From assembly GCA_903939115.1 (NCBI GenBank), contig CAJAFV010000085.1:1-64000 (forward strand): a stretch of DNA of 64,000 bases, given 5' to 3'. The notes below the pieces were generated by a model. That model did no database searches. It was not told the DNA's origin and saw only the letters and a program-made list of their open reading frames with translations. The position numbers and the translations under genes were made by a program. Positions 1-7,275 of this stretch are shown piece by piece. Positions within the stretch are counted from its first letter, which is position 1, and each line of letters starts with the position of its first letter. Origin of the DNA: an uncultured Geobacteraceae bacterium. Its GTDB lineage: Bacteria > Desulfobacterota > Desulfuromonadia > Geobacterales > Pseudopelobacteraceae.

Positions 1-151
1 CGGCGGCGACGCTGCCGTCGCGCCGTGTGGCGGGGCGCTTTTCGTACAACACCATACCGTCACAGAGACTCTCGATCTCACGGTCGATCAGGTTGTGGTC
101 AATCAGGTGTGCCGGGGCGGTGCGGGAAATGATTTCGTCGGGTGTCGCCAT
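1..151 (-). CDS. bamA: 6-oxocyclohex-1-ene-1-carbonyl-CoA hydrolase, N-terminal part (cut by window edge)
   Basis: Only the first 50 codons are present; the gene runs off the left edge. The ATG at 151 follows a GGAGG-type ribosome site at 159-164. The peptide begins MATPDEIISRTAPAHLIDHN and continues with DGMVLYEKRP followed by R-DG, which I recognise from memory as the conserved N-terminus of BamA. BamA is the crotonase-fold hydrolase that opens the ring in anaerobic benzoyl-CoA degradation, a cytoplasmic step. The catalytic part lies outside the window, so the call rests on the N-terminus alone. The 176 bases upstream leave room for its own promoter. The upstream CMD and thioesterase genes run in the same direction and fit an aromatic-degradation locus. 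Confidence 0.7.
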   Translation of the reverse strand, partial: MATPDEIISRTAPAHLIDHNLIDREIESLCDGMVLYEKRPATRRDGSVAA

Positions 152-327
152 GAAAAGTCCCTCCTATGTATTATTCAGGCAAATAAGTACCTCAATACCA
201 ATTTATATGTCAAGCGAAAAGTCTGGAATATTTCTGTCCTGGTTATGTGGCGTTTATGCGCGCGCAGAAGGACAAGAACCTAACGGCTTAACACCACAAT
301 TTGACTGCGGGGAGAATTGTTTAAATA

Positions 328-648
328 TTAAGCACGCTTCTCAATCACCTCATCCACCCAGGACAGGGCGGCAGCCACAGTCGGAAAACCGATGGTGCTT
401 GTGAGAACAATAATGGCGTGATGAACCTCATCAGGAGTTGCGCCGGCGCTCAGGGCCCGCGCAGCATGACTGCACACGGAACCTCGGGAATGGATGGCTG
501 CCGCCGCTCCCAACTGGATCAGATGCCCTGTTTTTTCATCGAGCGGCCCGGATGAGCGGGCGGCCTTGCTAAGTGCCTCGACTGCCGCAATGAGGTCACC
601 GTGACGCTCCTTGAGTTTGAGATAAAGTCCAGCCGGTTGCTGTGTCAT
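328..648 (-). CDS. Carboxymuconolactone decarboxylase (CMD/AhpD-like) family protein
   Basis: The product is a 106-residue all-helical protein of the CMD/AhpD family. The start ATG at 648 has GGAG about 8 bases upstream. The region around residues 55-62 (SVCSHAARAL) corresponds to the family's CxxC-H redox motif, but only one cysteine is kept and the first is serine. That argues against AhpD-type disulfide peroxidase activity and resembles gamma-carboxymuconolactone decarboxylase-like members. Such small CMD proteins often accompany aromatic-degradation genes, and this one lies between a thioesterase remnant and bamA. The substrate cannot be told from sequence. Confidence 0.75.
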   Translation of the reverse strand: MTQQPAGLYLKLKERHGDLIAAVEALSKAARSSGPLDEKTGHLIQLGAAAAIHSRGSVCSHAARALSAGATPDEVHHAIIVLTSTIGFPTVAAALSWVDEVIEKRA

Positions 649-730
649 AGTAATCTCCTTTGGGTGCGTGATTATTGTATTGCCGGTGAAAACCTGGAAT
701 TACCCGGATTTTTGACCGGGGAAAACTGGG

Positions 731-1165
731 CTACTGCTGCATACAGCTGAATTGATACTGTTCCAGTTTTGTACGCACCTCTTCAGGTATTGCTACCGGC
801 GTTCCGTCTTTCATATCTATAAAAACCAGCACGGACTGAGCGTTCAGACGCTGCTCTGATGCAACGGAACCTATAAATGCAACTGTAATCGACGTTGAAC
901 CAATCCTTTGCAAAACCACATTCAGATCGAGGATTTCGCCCAGCAGACACGGCTTCAAAAAGTGCACTCGGTATGGGCGGTCGGCAGCCCGATACCCTGC
1001 TTCAAAAGAAGAGCTGCGTAATTAATCTCCAGTTCAAAGTTGAACCAATCTTCTACTGCAGCCTGAAATTTGTCAAAAAAAACGTGGAAAAAAAACGTAC
1101 CCTGCAGGATCAGTATGGGTAAAGCGCACGCGACTACTGTATGTGTAGGGCTTATTCTCAGTCAA
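731..1165 (-). pseudogene. 4-hydroxybenzoyl-CoA-type (YbgC/4HBT) thioesterase, broken by a one-base frameshift
   Basis: Two reading frames together make one complete hotdog-fold acyl-CoA thioesterase of about 144 residues. The N-terminal part reads from a TTG at 1165 and contains HTDPAGYVFFPRFFDKF, the family's catalytic Asp region (D-P-A-G-x-V-F-x-P). It hits a stop just after the residues TECTF. The C-terminal part continues in another frame with HFLKPCLLGEILDLNV, the expected next segment. Restoring one base near 966 (tgcac to tgccac) gives the usual C-x-F-L-x-P. It is either a decaying gene or a sequencing error. Its place upstream of a CMD gene and bamA suggests an aroyl-CoA thioesterase role, which is inference. 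Confidence 0.7.
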
Positions 1166-1255
1166 AGCATGTTCCTTGCCGGATATTCAATAACACGGCG
1201 AAATAGAATGAATGAATAATTTATAATATCTATACCAGCGCATCACACTACACTA

Positions 1256-1534
1256 TCACGCACTCTTCATCAAGATGAAGAAACTTATTGAGGTATTGTT
1301 CTGTAGCAGTTTCATGATTTCTGCAGTTGTGCGAGATTGCCAGGCAAACAATACCATGCCGTTTGCTATTAATGCTGGGGCCGATTTTACGCCGTGTCTT
1401 ATAATTGTTGCCAGGTCACTAACTATCTCAACCTTCCCGTTGAATCCGCACGCCTTCAACGCTTCCAGAACATTGCCAAATATAGTTTTTCGTACTTTTC
1501 CGATAGTCTCAACTACTTCAATCTTCATATTCAT
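1256..1534 (-). CDS. Thioredoxin-like small protein (redox-active disulfide protein 2 family) lacking the CxxC motif
   Basis: The 92-residue product resembles the small thioredoxin_3 proteins: a beta strand KIEVVET, an active-site loop, a helix, then the cis-Pro segment (SAPALIANGMVLF). In the family the loop reads roughly G-C-x-K-C; here it is TIGKVRKT with both cysteines gone. One cysteine remains in the following helix (KACG). The fold therefore seems kept while the redox centre is lost, so the protein is unlikely to be a disulfide oxidoreductase. It stands alone, with nothing clearly linked on either side. Confidence 0.6.
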   Translation of the reverse strand: MNMKIEVVETIGKVRKTIFGNVLEALKACGFNGKVEIVSDLATIIRHGVKSAPALIANGMVLFAWQSRTTAEIMKLLQNNTSISFFILMKSA

Positions 1535-1859
1535 CCTGCGATTTCTGTAAGTTGCACCTGGTTGTTAAGTGGTCAATACCCCAACAGTACACGGCATCTT
1601 CAGGGTTAGTGATGGATATCAATTTGTGTTGTAGTTCCGTAAGCATAAGTTCGTAGCCATCCGACTTTGGCGTTAAAAGGGGGCTGTCAGTAACTCAAAT
1701 GAGGTATAGACAGGATCATTCCCGCTCTGGCGACAATTACAAAACTTCTAACCTGAAGGGTATCTACCTGTTGTTACAGCAATTATTTACTTTGGATGAT
1801 TGGCATACCTGATGCTTTTATTGTTACCAGAAACTCAATTCATCCGGAGGAAAGCTGCA
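1535..1859. other. Intergenic region between divergent genes
   Basis: About 325 bases separate the thioredoxin-like gene (minus) from a small exported-protein gene (plus). It should carry the promoters of both. I see no convincing -35/-10 pair, no terminator hairpin with a U-run, and no open frame that looks coding. A GGAGGA ribosome site just before 1860 serves the rightward gene. Confidence 0.5.
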
Positions 1860-2159
1860 ATGAAAAAAAATATTTCCACCCTCATCGCATTAGCCTTTAT
1901 TTCTACCCTGCTCGTCAACACCAGCTATGCCGGTGATCGTCATGAATCCGGCATCAGCCCACTATGGATTCCTGTAGCAATAATTTCCACCCTCGCAGCA
2001 GTAGCCATCACCCATCCGCAACCGGTCGTTTATGAGCAGAGAGTGCACTACGAGCCCCGTCAGATTGTCATACGTGAGGAACCCCGACATTATCGGTATG
2101 CCCGCTATTATGAACCTGATCGTGCGTATGAAGCACCACGGCATCGCGACTACCGTTGA
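1860..2159 (+). CDS. Small exported Tyr/Arg/His-rich protein
   Basis: I chose the ATG at 1860 because it follows GGAGGA and starts a textbook signal peptide: MKKN, a hydrophobic stretch, and a cleavage site near NTSYA|GD around residue 22. The mature part has a second hydrophobic stretch (about residues 34-50, IPVAIISTLAAVAI), then a tail rich in Tyr, Arg, Glu and His with pairs such as RHYRYARYY. That composition resembles small envelope proteins of unknown role in environmental proteobacteria. I do not recognise a named family. It is probably periplasmic or membrane-associated. Confidence 0.6.
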   Translation: MKKNISTLIALAFISTLLVNTSYAGDRHESGISPLWIPVAIISTLAAVAITHPQPVVYEQRVHYEPRQIVIREEPRHYRYARYYEPDRAYEAPRHRDYR

Positions 2160-2176
2160 TTCTGTTGGTGGGATTC

Positions 2177-2467
2177 TTATGCGATCGTGGTCATTTTATG
2201 TATAGCGATCTCTTCGACCAAGCTCCCTACGACGCTAACAAAGTTTTTAAAATGATCTGTGTTCATGTGCTTCTCAAGAGAGTCCGTGCTCTCCCACGTT
2301 TCGTAGAAAATGAATACTGTCGGAGCTTCGTTGTCCTGATGAAGCTTGTACTCGATACAACCGTCCTCTTTTCGGGTCGGTTCAATGAGTTTCAACAACT
2401 CGCTTTTGACGAGCTCTATGGATTCATTTTTCGCAACGACTTTTCCGACAACGGTTAACTTTGGCAC
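2177..2467 (-). CDS. Antibiotic biosynthesis monooxygenase (ABM)-domain protein
   Basis: The product is a 96-residue dimeric ferredoxin-fold ABM-domain protein of the YgiN/quinol-monooxygenase type. Visible markers are TVVGKVVAK (strand 1), EPTRKEDGCIEYKLHQD, FIFYETWES (strand with the conserved W), and LEKHMNTDHFKNF with the conserved His-x-x-x-x-His/Phe pattern. The start is taken at GTG 2467, since the sequence before it has no family match and AGAGGTG sits just upstream. The substrate is unknown; many members act on quinols or are stress proteins without a known substrate. Confidence 0.75.
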   Translation of the reverse strand: MPKLTVVGKVVAKNESIELVKSELLKLIEPTRKEDGCIEYKLHQDNEAPTVFIFYETWESTDSLEKHMNTDHFKNFVSVVGSLVEEIAIHKMTTIA

Positions 2468-2634
2468 TGTGCACCTCTTTCTGAATATGTATTTTGTATC
2501 CACTGGGAATTCCCGGTTATCTTAAACGGTTCAGTTTTTTTAACTCATGGACCTTTTTGCCATGCACATTCTCTTAGGCACGGCAGTGAGGACAGATATA
2601 CATTACCCGTGGCTTTTTCAAGGACATACGCGAA

Positions 2635-3243
2635 TCACAACTGCTGCTCAGCCTCTACCAGCAAATTAGCGGCCACTGTTTCCTTAGCAAAGCAGCGAAC
2701 TAACGGCATGAATCCTCGAAAATCGGAACGCAGGTCATCAAAGTGTCGTTCCAACTCAACCTCACCACCCGCAAGCGGATTTGTTCGTGTCACCCTTCGT
2801 GACATCCTCTCAAATGCTGTGCCAATGCCGCTCACCTCGCCATACGATGGCAGGAGTTCCTCAAAAAAGTACGGTAAAAGCTTTTGCATACGTTCAGGCA
2901 GCTCTTCATAATGCTTTATGATGACTGCTCTCGTCCTGACAAGATAATCGCTGAAGGGTTCATTCGACCAGCTATTCCATTCTTTAACAAGGTAATGATC
3001 ATAAAACAGATCGATCATTACTCCGCGATACAGCCCGTAGTGTGGATCTATGCGCCGTCTGCTCTGCTGGAACAGCTCAGAACGGCTGGAGAAAGAATCA
3101 ATCCTGCGGTGTAGGTGAATTCCTTGTCGGATGCGCTCGGGAAATCTTTCATTCAGCGGCCCTTTGACAAAGTCTCCCATAAAGTTGCCGACCAGAATCT
3201 GCTCATCGTCACCGGAAAGCAGCATATGGAAGAGAAAATTCAT
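2635..3243 (-). CDS. acpH: Acyl carrier protein phosphodiesterase (AcpH, DUF479)
   Basis: The product has 202 residues, within the usual AcpH length of about 190-200. It opens MNFLFHMLLSGDDEQILVGNFMGDFVKG, in which the Asp and the G-N-F-x-G-D-F motif are family hallmarks. H-x-H-R-R-I-D-x-F and a Y-x-H region near YDHYLV follow. The enzyme belongs to the HD-like metal hydrolases and removes 4'-phosphopantetheine from acyl carrier protein in the cytoplasm. Its ATG overlaps the TGA of the upstream NRDE gene by four bases (ATGA), and there is no Shine-Dalgarno sequence, so translation is probably coupled. Confidence 0.85.
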   Translation of the reverse strand: MNFLFHMLLSGDDEQILVGNFMGDFVKGPLNERFPERIRQGIHLHRRIDSFSSRSELFQQSRRRIDPHYGLYRGVMIDLFYDHYLVKEWNSWSNEPFSDYLVRTRAVIIKHYEELPERMQKLLPYFFEELLPSYGEVSGIGTAFERMSRRVTRTNPLAGGEVELERHFDDLRSDFRGFMPLVRCFAKETVAANLLVEAEQQL

Positions 3244-4016
3244 GGGAGGGACTTCTGTTGGAAGTTAAAGTTTTGTGTTGAGGACGTACCAGTTGAATGG
3301 TCAAAGACTCGCTCGATGAACGTTGTATTTCCTTTTCGATCCACCAATATGATGGTTGATGAACGAGTACCGTAATTTTCGTTTTCAATAAAAATCGGTG
3401 AGAGCATCCGTTCCCTTTCAAGGCCGACGCCGGTGTCTGGCAGCAGGTTGTCGGCAAACGGAACAGGGTCGGACAGCGCTGCTAAAATTAGTTCCGAATC
3501 AATTATACCGTTTTGTATTATGGCCTCCATACGAGCTTTGGCAGTTGATACCTTGGCCCAGTGGGTGTCGAGCAGATGGTTCGATAACCCGTGGATACCG
3601 GAAGAGACAGGTCCCGACGAGCCACCCCGGTTGGTAAAGTAATATAACTTGTCGAGTGTGCCGTAGAGAAAATTGAAGCCATCGTACTGCTGACCATCCC
3701 GGTTTAGCGTCGCCTGGTAATCTTCTGGAGTCAAACTCGCATCCAGCAAATAGTTGGACACCAACGTCCCTCGTGATGGCGGATCTATTACCTGCTGGCG
3801 TGGGTCACGGTAATTGGTAATGGCCGCAAGTTTTCCAGTGGTCGTGACGCCCATCCAGGTTCCTCCTGCCTGCACGTCGCGTCCCGCTAACAGGTATGGT
3901 GCGCTAATCCAGAATGCGGCCGGTTCAGTATGTCGAGCACGAAACTCATCGCGGTTTGCTCCGAGGATCAACTGGTAGTCTGGATGGCAGTTATATGCAA
4001 ATACGATAAGACACAT
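3240..4016 (-). CDS. NRDE/TANGO2 family protein
   Basis: The 258-residue protein starts Met-Cys (MCLIVFAYNCHPDYQLILGANRDEF) and carries the name-giving N-R-D-E motif. A G-T-W-M-G segment and an AITNYRDP segment follow, all typical of the NRDE (DUF833) family. Cys2 resembles an N-terminal nucleophile position, exposed after Met removal. Eukaryotic relatives (TANGO2/HRG-9) have been linked to haem trafficking and lipid metabolism; the bacterial function is unsettled. It abuts the small exported protein upstream (stop at 4017-4019, ATG at 4016) and overlaps acpH by four bases, so the three genes look like one transcript. Confidence 0.8.
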   Translation of the reverse strand: MCLIVFAYNCHPDYQLILGANRDEFRARHTEPAAFWISAPYLLAGRDVQAGGTWMGVTTTGKLAAITNYRDPRQQVIDPPSRGTLVSNYLLDASLTPEDYQATLNRDGQQYDGFNFLYGTLDKLYYFTNRGGSSGPVSSGIHGLSNHLLDTHWAKVSTAKARMEAIIQNGIIDSELILAALSDPVPFADNLLPDTGVGLERERMLSPIFIENENYGTRSSTIILVDRKGNTTFIERVFDHSTGTSSTQNFNFQQKSLP

Positions 4017-4235
4017 TTATTTATGGCACTCTTTAAAGCGCACTAGGTCTGCAGGTAGTTTGCCTCGCCGTTCTCCCAGGCAATGTGCCTGAGGCTCGCC
4101 TTTTAAAGTCTCCGAAGTTCCTGGAACTGATGAAATTGAATCCGCTGCAATTTGTAACGCATAAGCGGAAGCACTACCAGAAAAGAGAATATACAAGCTC
4201 CCGAAAAGTATTGATTGAATGGTTGCTTTTTTCAT
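4017..4235 (-). CDS. Small exported protein of unknown function
   Basis: This is a 72-residue product with a clear signal peptide: MKKATIQS, a hydrophobic core ILFGSLYILFSG, and a likely cleavage after SASA near residue 24. The mature part is about 45 residues with two cysteines (HCLGE and KECHK), which could form one disulfide in the periplasm. It ends immediately before the NRDE gene and is probably co-transcribed with it. An AAAGGAG-like site precedes the ATG at 4235. I do not recognise a family. Confidence 0.55.
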   Translation of the reverse strand: MKKATIQSILFGSLYILFSGSASAYALQIAADSISSVPGTSETLKGEPQAHCLGERRGKLPADLVRFKECHK

Positions 4236-4361
4236 AACGTAACTCCTTTTTTAAAAAACGTTAAAGGAGCCTCATTTCTTTCGCCATGTATTTCATATGC
4301 CATCATCATAGCAAATTGCTGAAATAATCTACAGTTGATCGGATGCACATCGAAATAACAC

Positions 4362-5093
4362 TCATCGGCTTTCTGTGTTTAAAGCATCATAATAGGCATA
4401 ATGCTTGTCAGTAGTGTTTTTGTAACCAGGATAAAACTGTTTAGCAATCAGATTCAATAACTGATCGCTCCACCCATTCAAAAAAGCATAGTTGACGTTG
4501 TCTTCAAGATGATGCCGTGCATGATGCTTTTTTGAGAGCAGTAGGCCGTATTGTGAGAATATAAGCGTTAACCGAGAATTCGATGTATGGCAAAGATAAT
4601 GGGAAACTTCAGCTAAAGAGGAAAGAATTCCGATGTAAACGAGAAAATATGCCAGCATCGGAGTAACCGGAAACATACACAATAAAGCCATCACCATAGC
4701 TAGGTAGACGACTAGCCACACCTTTGATCCTGTTTCCACGAAATAGACGATTAATATCGGATTGATTTTGTACTTTGGTATTTTGTGGTGAAGGTGGAAA
4801 TTAGCGATTAATGGACCAGCCAAAGAATCGTAGTGGTCGTTGTGATCCATGTACATATGCGTAAGGCCATTAATAAAATCTGTACTTAGGTATGCGCAAA
4901 TAATAACCAGCACTTGTGCAAATAATCCAATTGAATACGGCACAACCAAGTAAACTAGAACTGCCTGCAAGGTGATGTTTGCAAGAGCAACAAGGTATCC
5001 AAAACCCTTATACAAGCCGCGTGACGAGTACGATGCCATTGCGTTATTAAACTGCATCTGTTTTAATTTCTCATCTACAATATGAGTCTCCAT
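4362..5093 (-). CDS. Lipid desaturase-like membrane protein (CarF/PEDS1/TMEM189 family)
   Basis: The 243-residue protein has about four membrane segments and four histidine clusters in the family order: FINGLTHMYMDHNDHYD, NFHLHHKIP, SHYLCH and KKHHARHH. These match the lipid-desaturase domain of plasmanylethanolamine desaturase (CarF in myxobacteria, PEDS1 in animals), a di-iron enzyme that makes the vinyl-ether bond of plasmalogens. The F-x-x-HH-x-x-P motif is especially typical. Known members need O2, which would be notable in an anaerobe. The annotated ATG at 5093 lacks a good ribosome site; Met13 is an alternative start. The neighbours give no functional hint. Confidence 0.65.
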   Translation of the reverse strand: METHIVDEKLKQMQFNNAMASYSSRGLYKGFGYLVALANITLQAVLVYLVVPYSIGLFAQVLVIICAYLSTDFINGLTHMYMDHNDHYDSLAGPLIANFHLHHKIPKYKINPILIVYFVETGSKVWLVVYLAMVMALLCMFPVTPMLAYFLVYIGILSSLAEVSHYLCHTSNSRLTLIFSQYGLLLSKKHHARHHLEDNVNYAFLNGWSDQLLNLIAKQFYPGYKNTTDKHYAYYDALNTESR

Positions 5094-5328
5094 TATTATG
5101 GTTTTGCATGTCGCTATAACATGCTGAGAGCATTCGCGAGATGTATTTCATCTATAATTATGAAAAGAGATGGCAGAACGGTCAATAATGCTGAATCTTA
5201 CCCATTATTCCAAATTTCCATCATAGCTGATTTTACTAAAATGTTTTTCAATCACAACTTTATTCGGATACACGAAGGCAAGCATCGACATAAATCCAGC
5301 TCTTCATGAGATTGTTCCCGTCCGAGCT

Positions 5329-5850
5329 TCAAGTCCACAGGTTGTAACGTATTTTGTCCCGCTGGAGTTTCTCCGCCGGAACGGGCAGTTTCTCTTCATC
5401 AGGATGACCGATACCCAGAACGCATTCGACCTTGATGTGTTCCGGCAGGGCAAGCAGTTCCTGAATATAGCCTTCGGCGGTCAGTACAGAACCATGCTGG
5501 CGGTCGCGGATTTGCGCCCAACAGCTACCAAGTCCCAGCGACACTGCCGTTAGCTGTATAACGATGGCAGCGATGGAGCAATCTTCGACCCAGACGTCTG
5601 ACTTGGTACTATCAGCACAGACGGCAATTGCAAGAGGAGCATTTTTAAGGAATTCGGAGCCGTGCTGTTTCGATGTGGAGAGTTTATCGAGTATTTGCGG
5701 ATCATCTACAAGAATAAACTCCCATGGATTCCTGCCCCGAGATGAAGGTGCCCGGAGGGCCGCTTCAATGATCGTTTCAATAGCTTCAGGAGTTATTTTT
5801 TTAGAGGTGAACTTTCGGATGCTGCGGCGATTGCGCAATAGTTCTATCAT
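5329..5850 (-). CDS. Nitroreductase family FMN oxidoreductase
   Basis: The 173-residue product shows the standard nitroreductase pattern: MIELLRNRRSIRKFTSKKIT at the N-terminus (FMN phosphate-binding R-R-S-x-R), APSSRGRNPWEFILVDD (FMN site), and GLGSCWAQIR in the second half. VLGIGHPDEEKLP ends with the common G-x-P-x-E segment. Such enzymes are homodimeric and reduce quinones, nitro compounds or flavins with NAD(P)H. The natural substrate cannot be assigned. It stands alone, 79 bases downstream of lrgB and in the same direction. Confidence 0.85.
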   Translation of the reverse strand: MIELLRNRRSIRKFTSKKITPEAIETIIEAALRAPSSRGRNPWEFILVDDPQILDKLSTSKQHGSEFLKNAPLAIAVCADSTKSDVWVEDCSIAAIVIQLTAVSLGLGSCWAQIRDRQHGSVLTAEGYIQELLALPEHIKVECVLGIGHPDEEKLPVPAEKLQRDKIRYNLWT

Positions 5851-5928
5851 GGGGTCTCCTGGCAGGCCTGTTCTTGATGAATCTTGGTGGTTACTGGGCT
5901 GAATAACAATTAATATTCCGTTCTTGTT

Positions 5929-6615
5929 TCATAGTAGCAATGGAATCAATATGGGGGCACAGGACGCCGTCATTATTCCAGCTAATGTCATAGCTAATCC
6001 GGCCATTGATCCTTGCTGCTGTCCTTCGATGAATGCCATTGCAGTCCCCTGCCCGTGTGCACCGGTGCCCATCGCCAGACCACGGGCCACCGGATCCTTT
6101 ATCCCGGTTAAAGTCAGAAGTGACCCGCCGAATACTGAACCGAGGGTTCCCGTTGCAATCACAAATGCCGATGTAAGTGCGGGACTTCCGCCATGTATCC
6201 GTGCAATCTCAACTGCAAATGGAATTGTAACACCCTTGGGAACCAAAGACAGAACAACTTCTCTCGGCAGACCTGCCAGGAAAGCAATAATCGCAGCAGA
6301 TACCATAGATGTGAAGACGCCAACAGCGACACCGATCAGTATAGCCGGGGCATAGCCACGCAAAAGGCTTCTGTGCCGGTAGAGCGGCACTGCGAGACCT
6401 ACCGTAGCCGGTCCGAGCAAAGACGTCATAATGTTCTTGCCTGGGACATATGCTTGATACGGGATTTTGCAGACTATCAGAACTGTTATGATCGATACAG
6501 CTCCCAGAAGTACAATGTTCAGCAGTGGATGCCTATACCGCATGTACAAGAATCGGAATATCAGGTAAGCAGCAAGAGTCAATACGATGGTGAAGACAAC
6601 CATCAATTCCGGCAT
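5929..6615 (-). CDS. lrgB: LrgB/CidB family membrane protein
   Basis: The 228-residue integral membrane protein has about seven hydrophobic segments. Family landmarks are LGPATVGLAVPLYRHR, FLAGLPREVVLSLVPKGVT and GTGAHGQGTAMAF near the C-terminus. LrgB/CidB proteins pair with LrgA/CidA holin-like proteins; the pair has been tied to murein hydrolase control in Firmicutes and to export of small organic acids such as glycolate or pyruvate in plants and bacilli. The start at 6615 overlaps the end of lrgA by 13 bases, so the two are one operon. Confidence 0.85.
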   Translation of the reverse strand: MPELMVVFTIVLTLAAYLIFRFLYMRYRHPLLNIVLLGAVSIITVLIVCKIPYQAYVPGKNIMTSLLGPATVGLAVPLYRHRSLLRGYAPAILIGVAVGVFTSMVSAAIIAFLAGLPREVVLSLVPKGVTIPFAVEIARIHGGSPALTSAFVIATGTLGSVFGGSLLTLTGIKDPVARGLAMGTGAHGQGTAMAFIEGQQQGSMAGLAMTLAGIMTASCAPILIPLLL

Positions 6616-6974
6616 CTGTTCTTACCTCTTTGCAATAACTGGGTTGCATAGCCGGTGAAAAAGAAAGTCAGAAAGGTACTTGTGACGATTGCGAGAGCCA
6701 ATTCAAGGCCATATTTGTAGAATACCGGTCCCCAATTCATCAAATCAACTGCGACCGGTATGAAGAAAAACACCAGATGCTTCAGGAGAAAGTCTGCGGC
6801 ATCCTGGATGTACTCCAGTTTGATGACGCCAAAACATAAAAGCCCAAACAGCAGCAGAACGCCTACCACATTTCCAGGGATAGGAAGGCCGGTAAAGAAT
6901 ACGAGCCTATTACTGCCCCAATATATTGCCGCCAATAATGCAATCTGACTAATGAGCCTTATTTTGTTTGACAC
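6603..6974 (-). CDS. lrgA: LrgA/CidA holin-like membrane protein
   Basis: The 123-residue product has four predicted membrane helices and the family signature GLPIPGNVVGVLLLFGLL. VFFFIPVAVDLMNWG follows. The start is set at GTG 6974 because AAAGGAAAG lies just upstream and the protein then begins at the family's usual place; the open frame extends further but without family match. It precedes and overlaps lrgB. LrgA is thought to form oligomeric pores in the inner membrane with LrgB. Confidence 0.8.
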   Translation of the reverse strand: MSNKIRLISQIALLAAIYWGSNRLVFFTGLPIPGNVVGVLLLFGLLCFGVIKLEYIQDAADFLLKHLVFFFIPVAVDLMNWGPVFYKYGLELALAIVTSTFLTFFFTGYATQLLQRGKNRCRN

Positions 6975-7275
6975 ATTCTTTCCTTTGGAAGATCGAAAAC
7001 TACGGCCATGCGCTTTGAAATAGAACCACCTAATTTGTTGCCGACTACAATATCCGGGAACAATCATGTAACTATCTAATTTATAAGTTTATATATTGCT
7101 AAATGGCACTTTTGGCAGCTGTGTGGTCACTGGGCCAGATTGAACCGCTTCGCAGCAAGTGTCATGTTACCATCACGGGATACCAGACCAGAAAGGATTG
7201 GGCATTGCAGATCATACAGATGCATGACGAGCGCTATCCTGACGCAGTTAAAGTACGTCTTGGTCATGGACAAGT

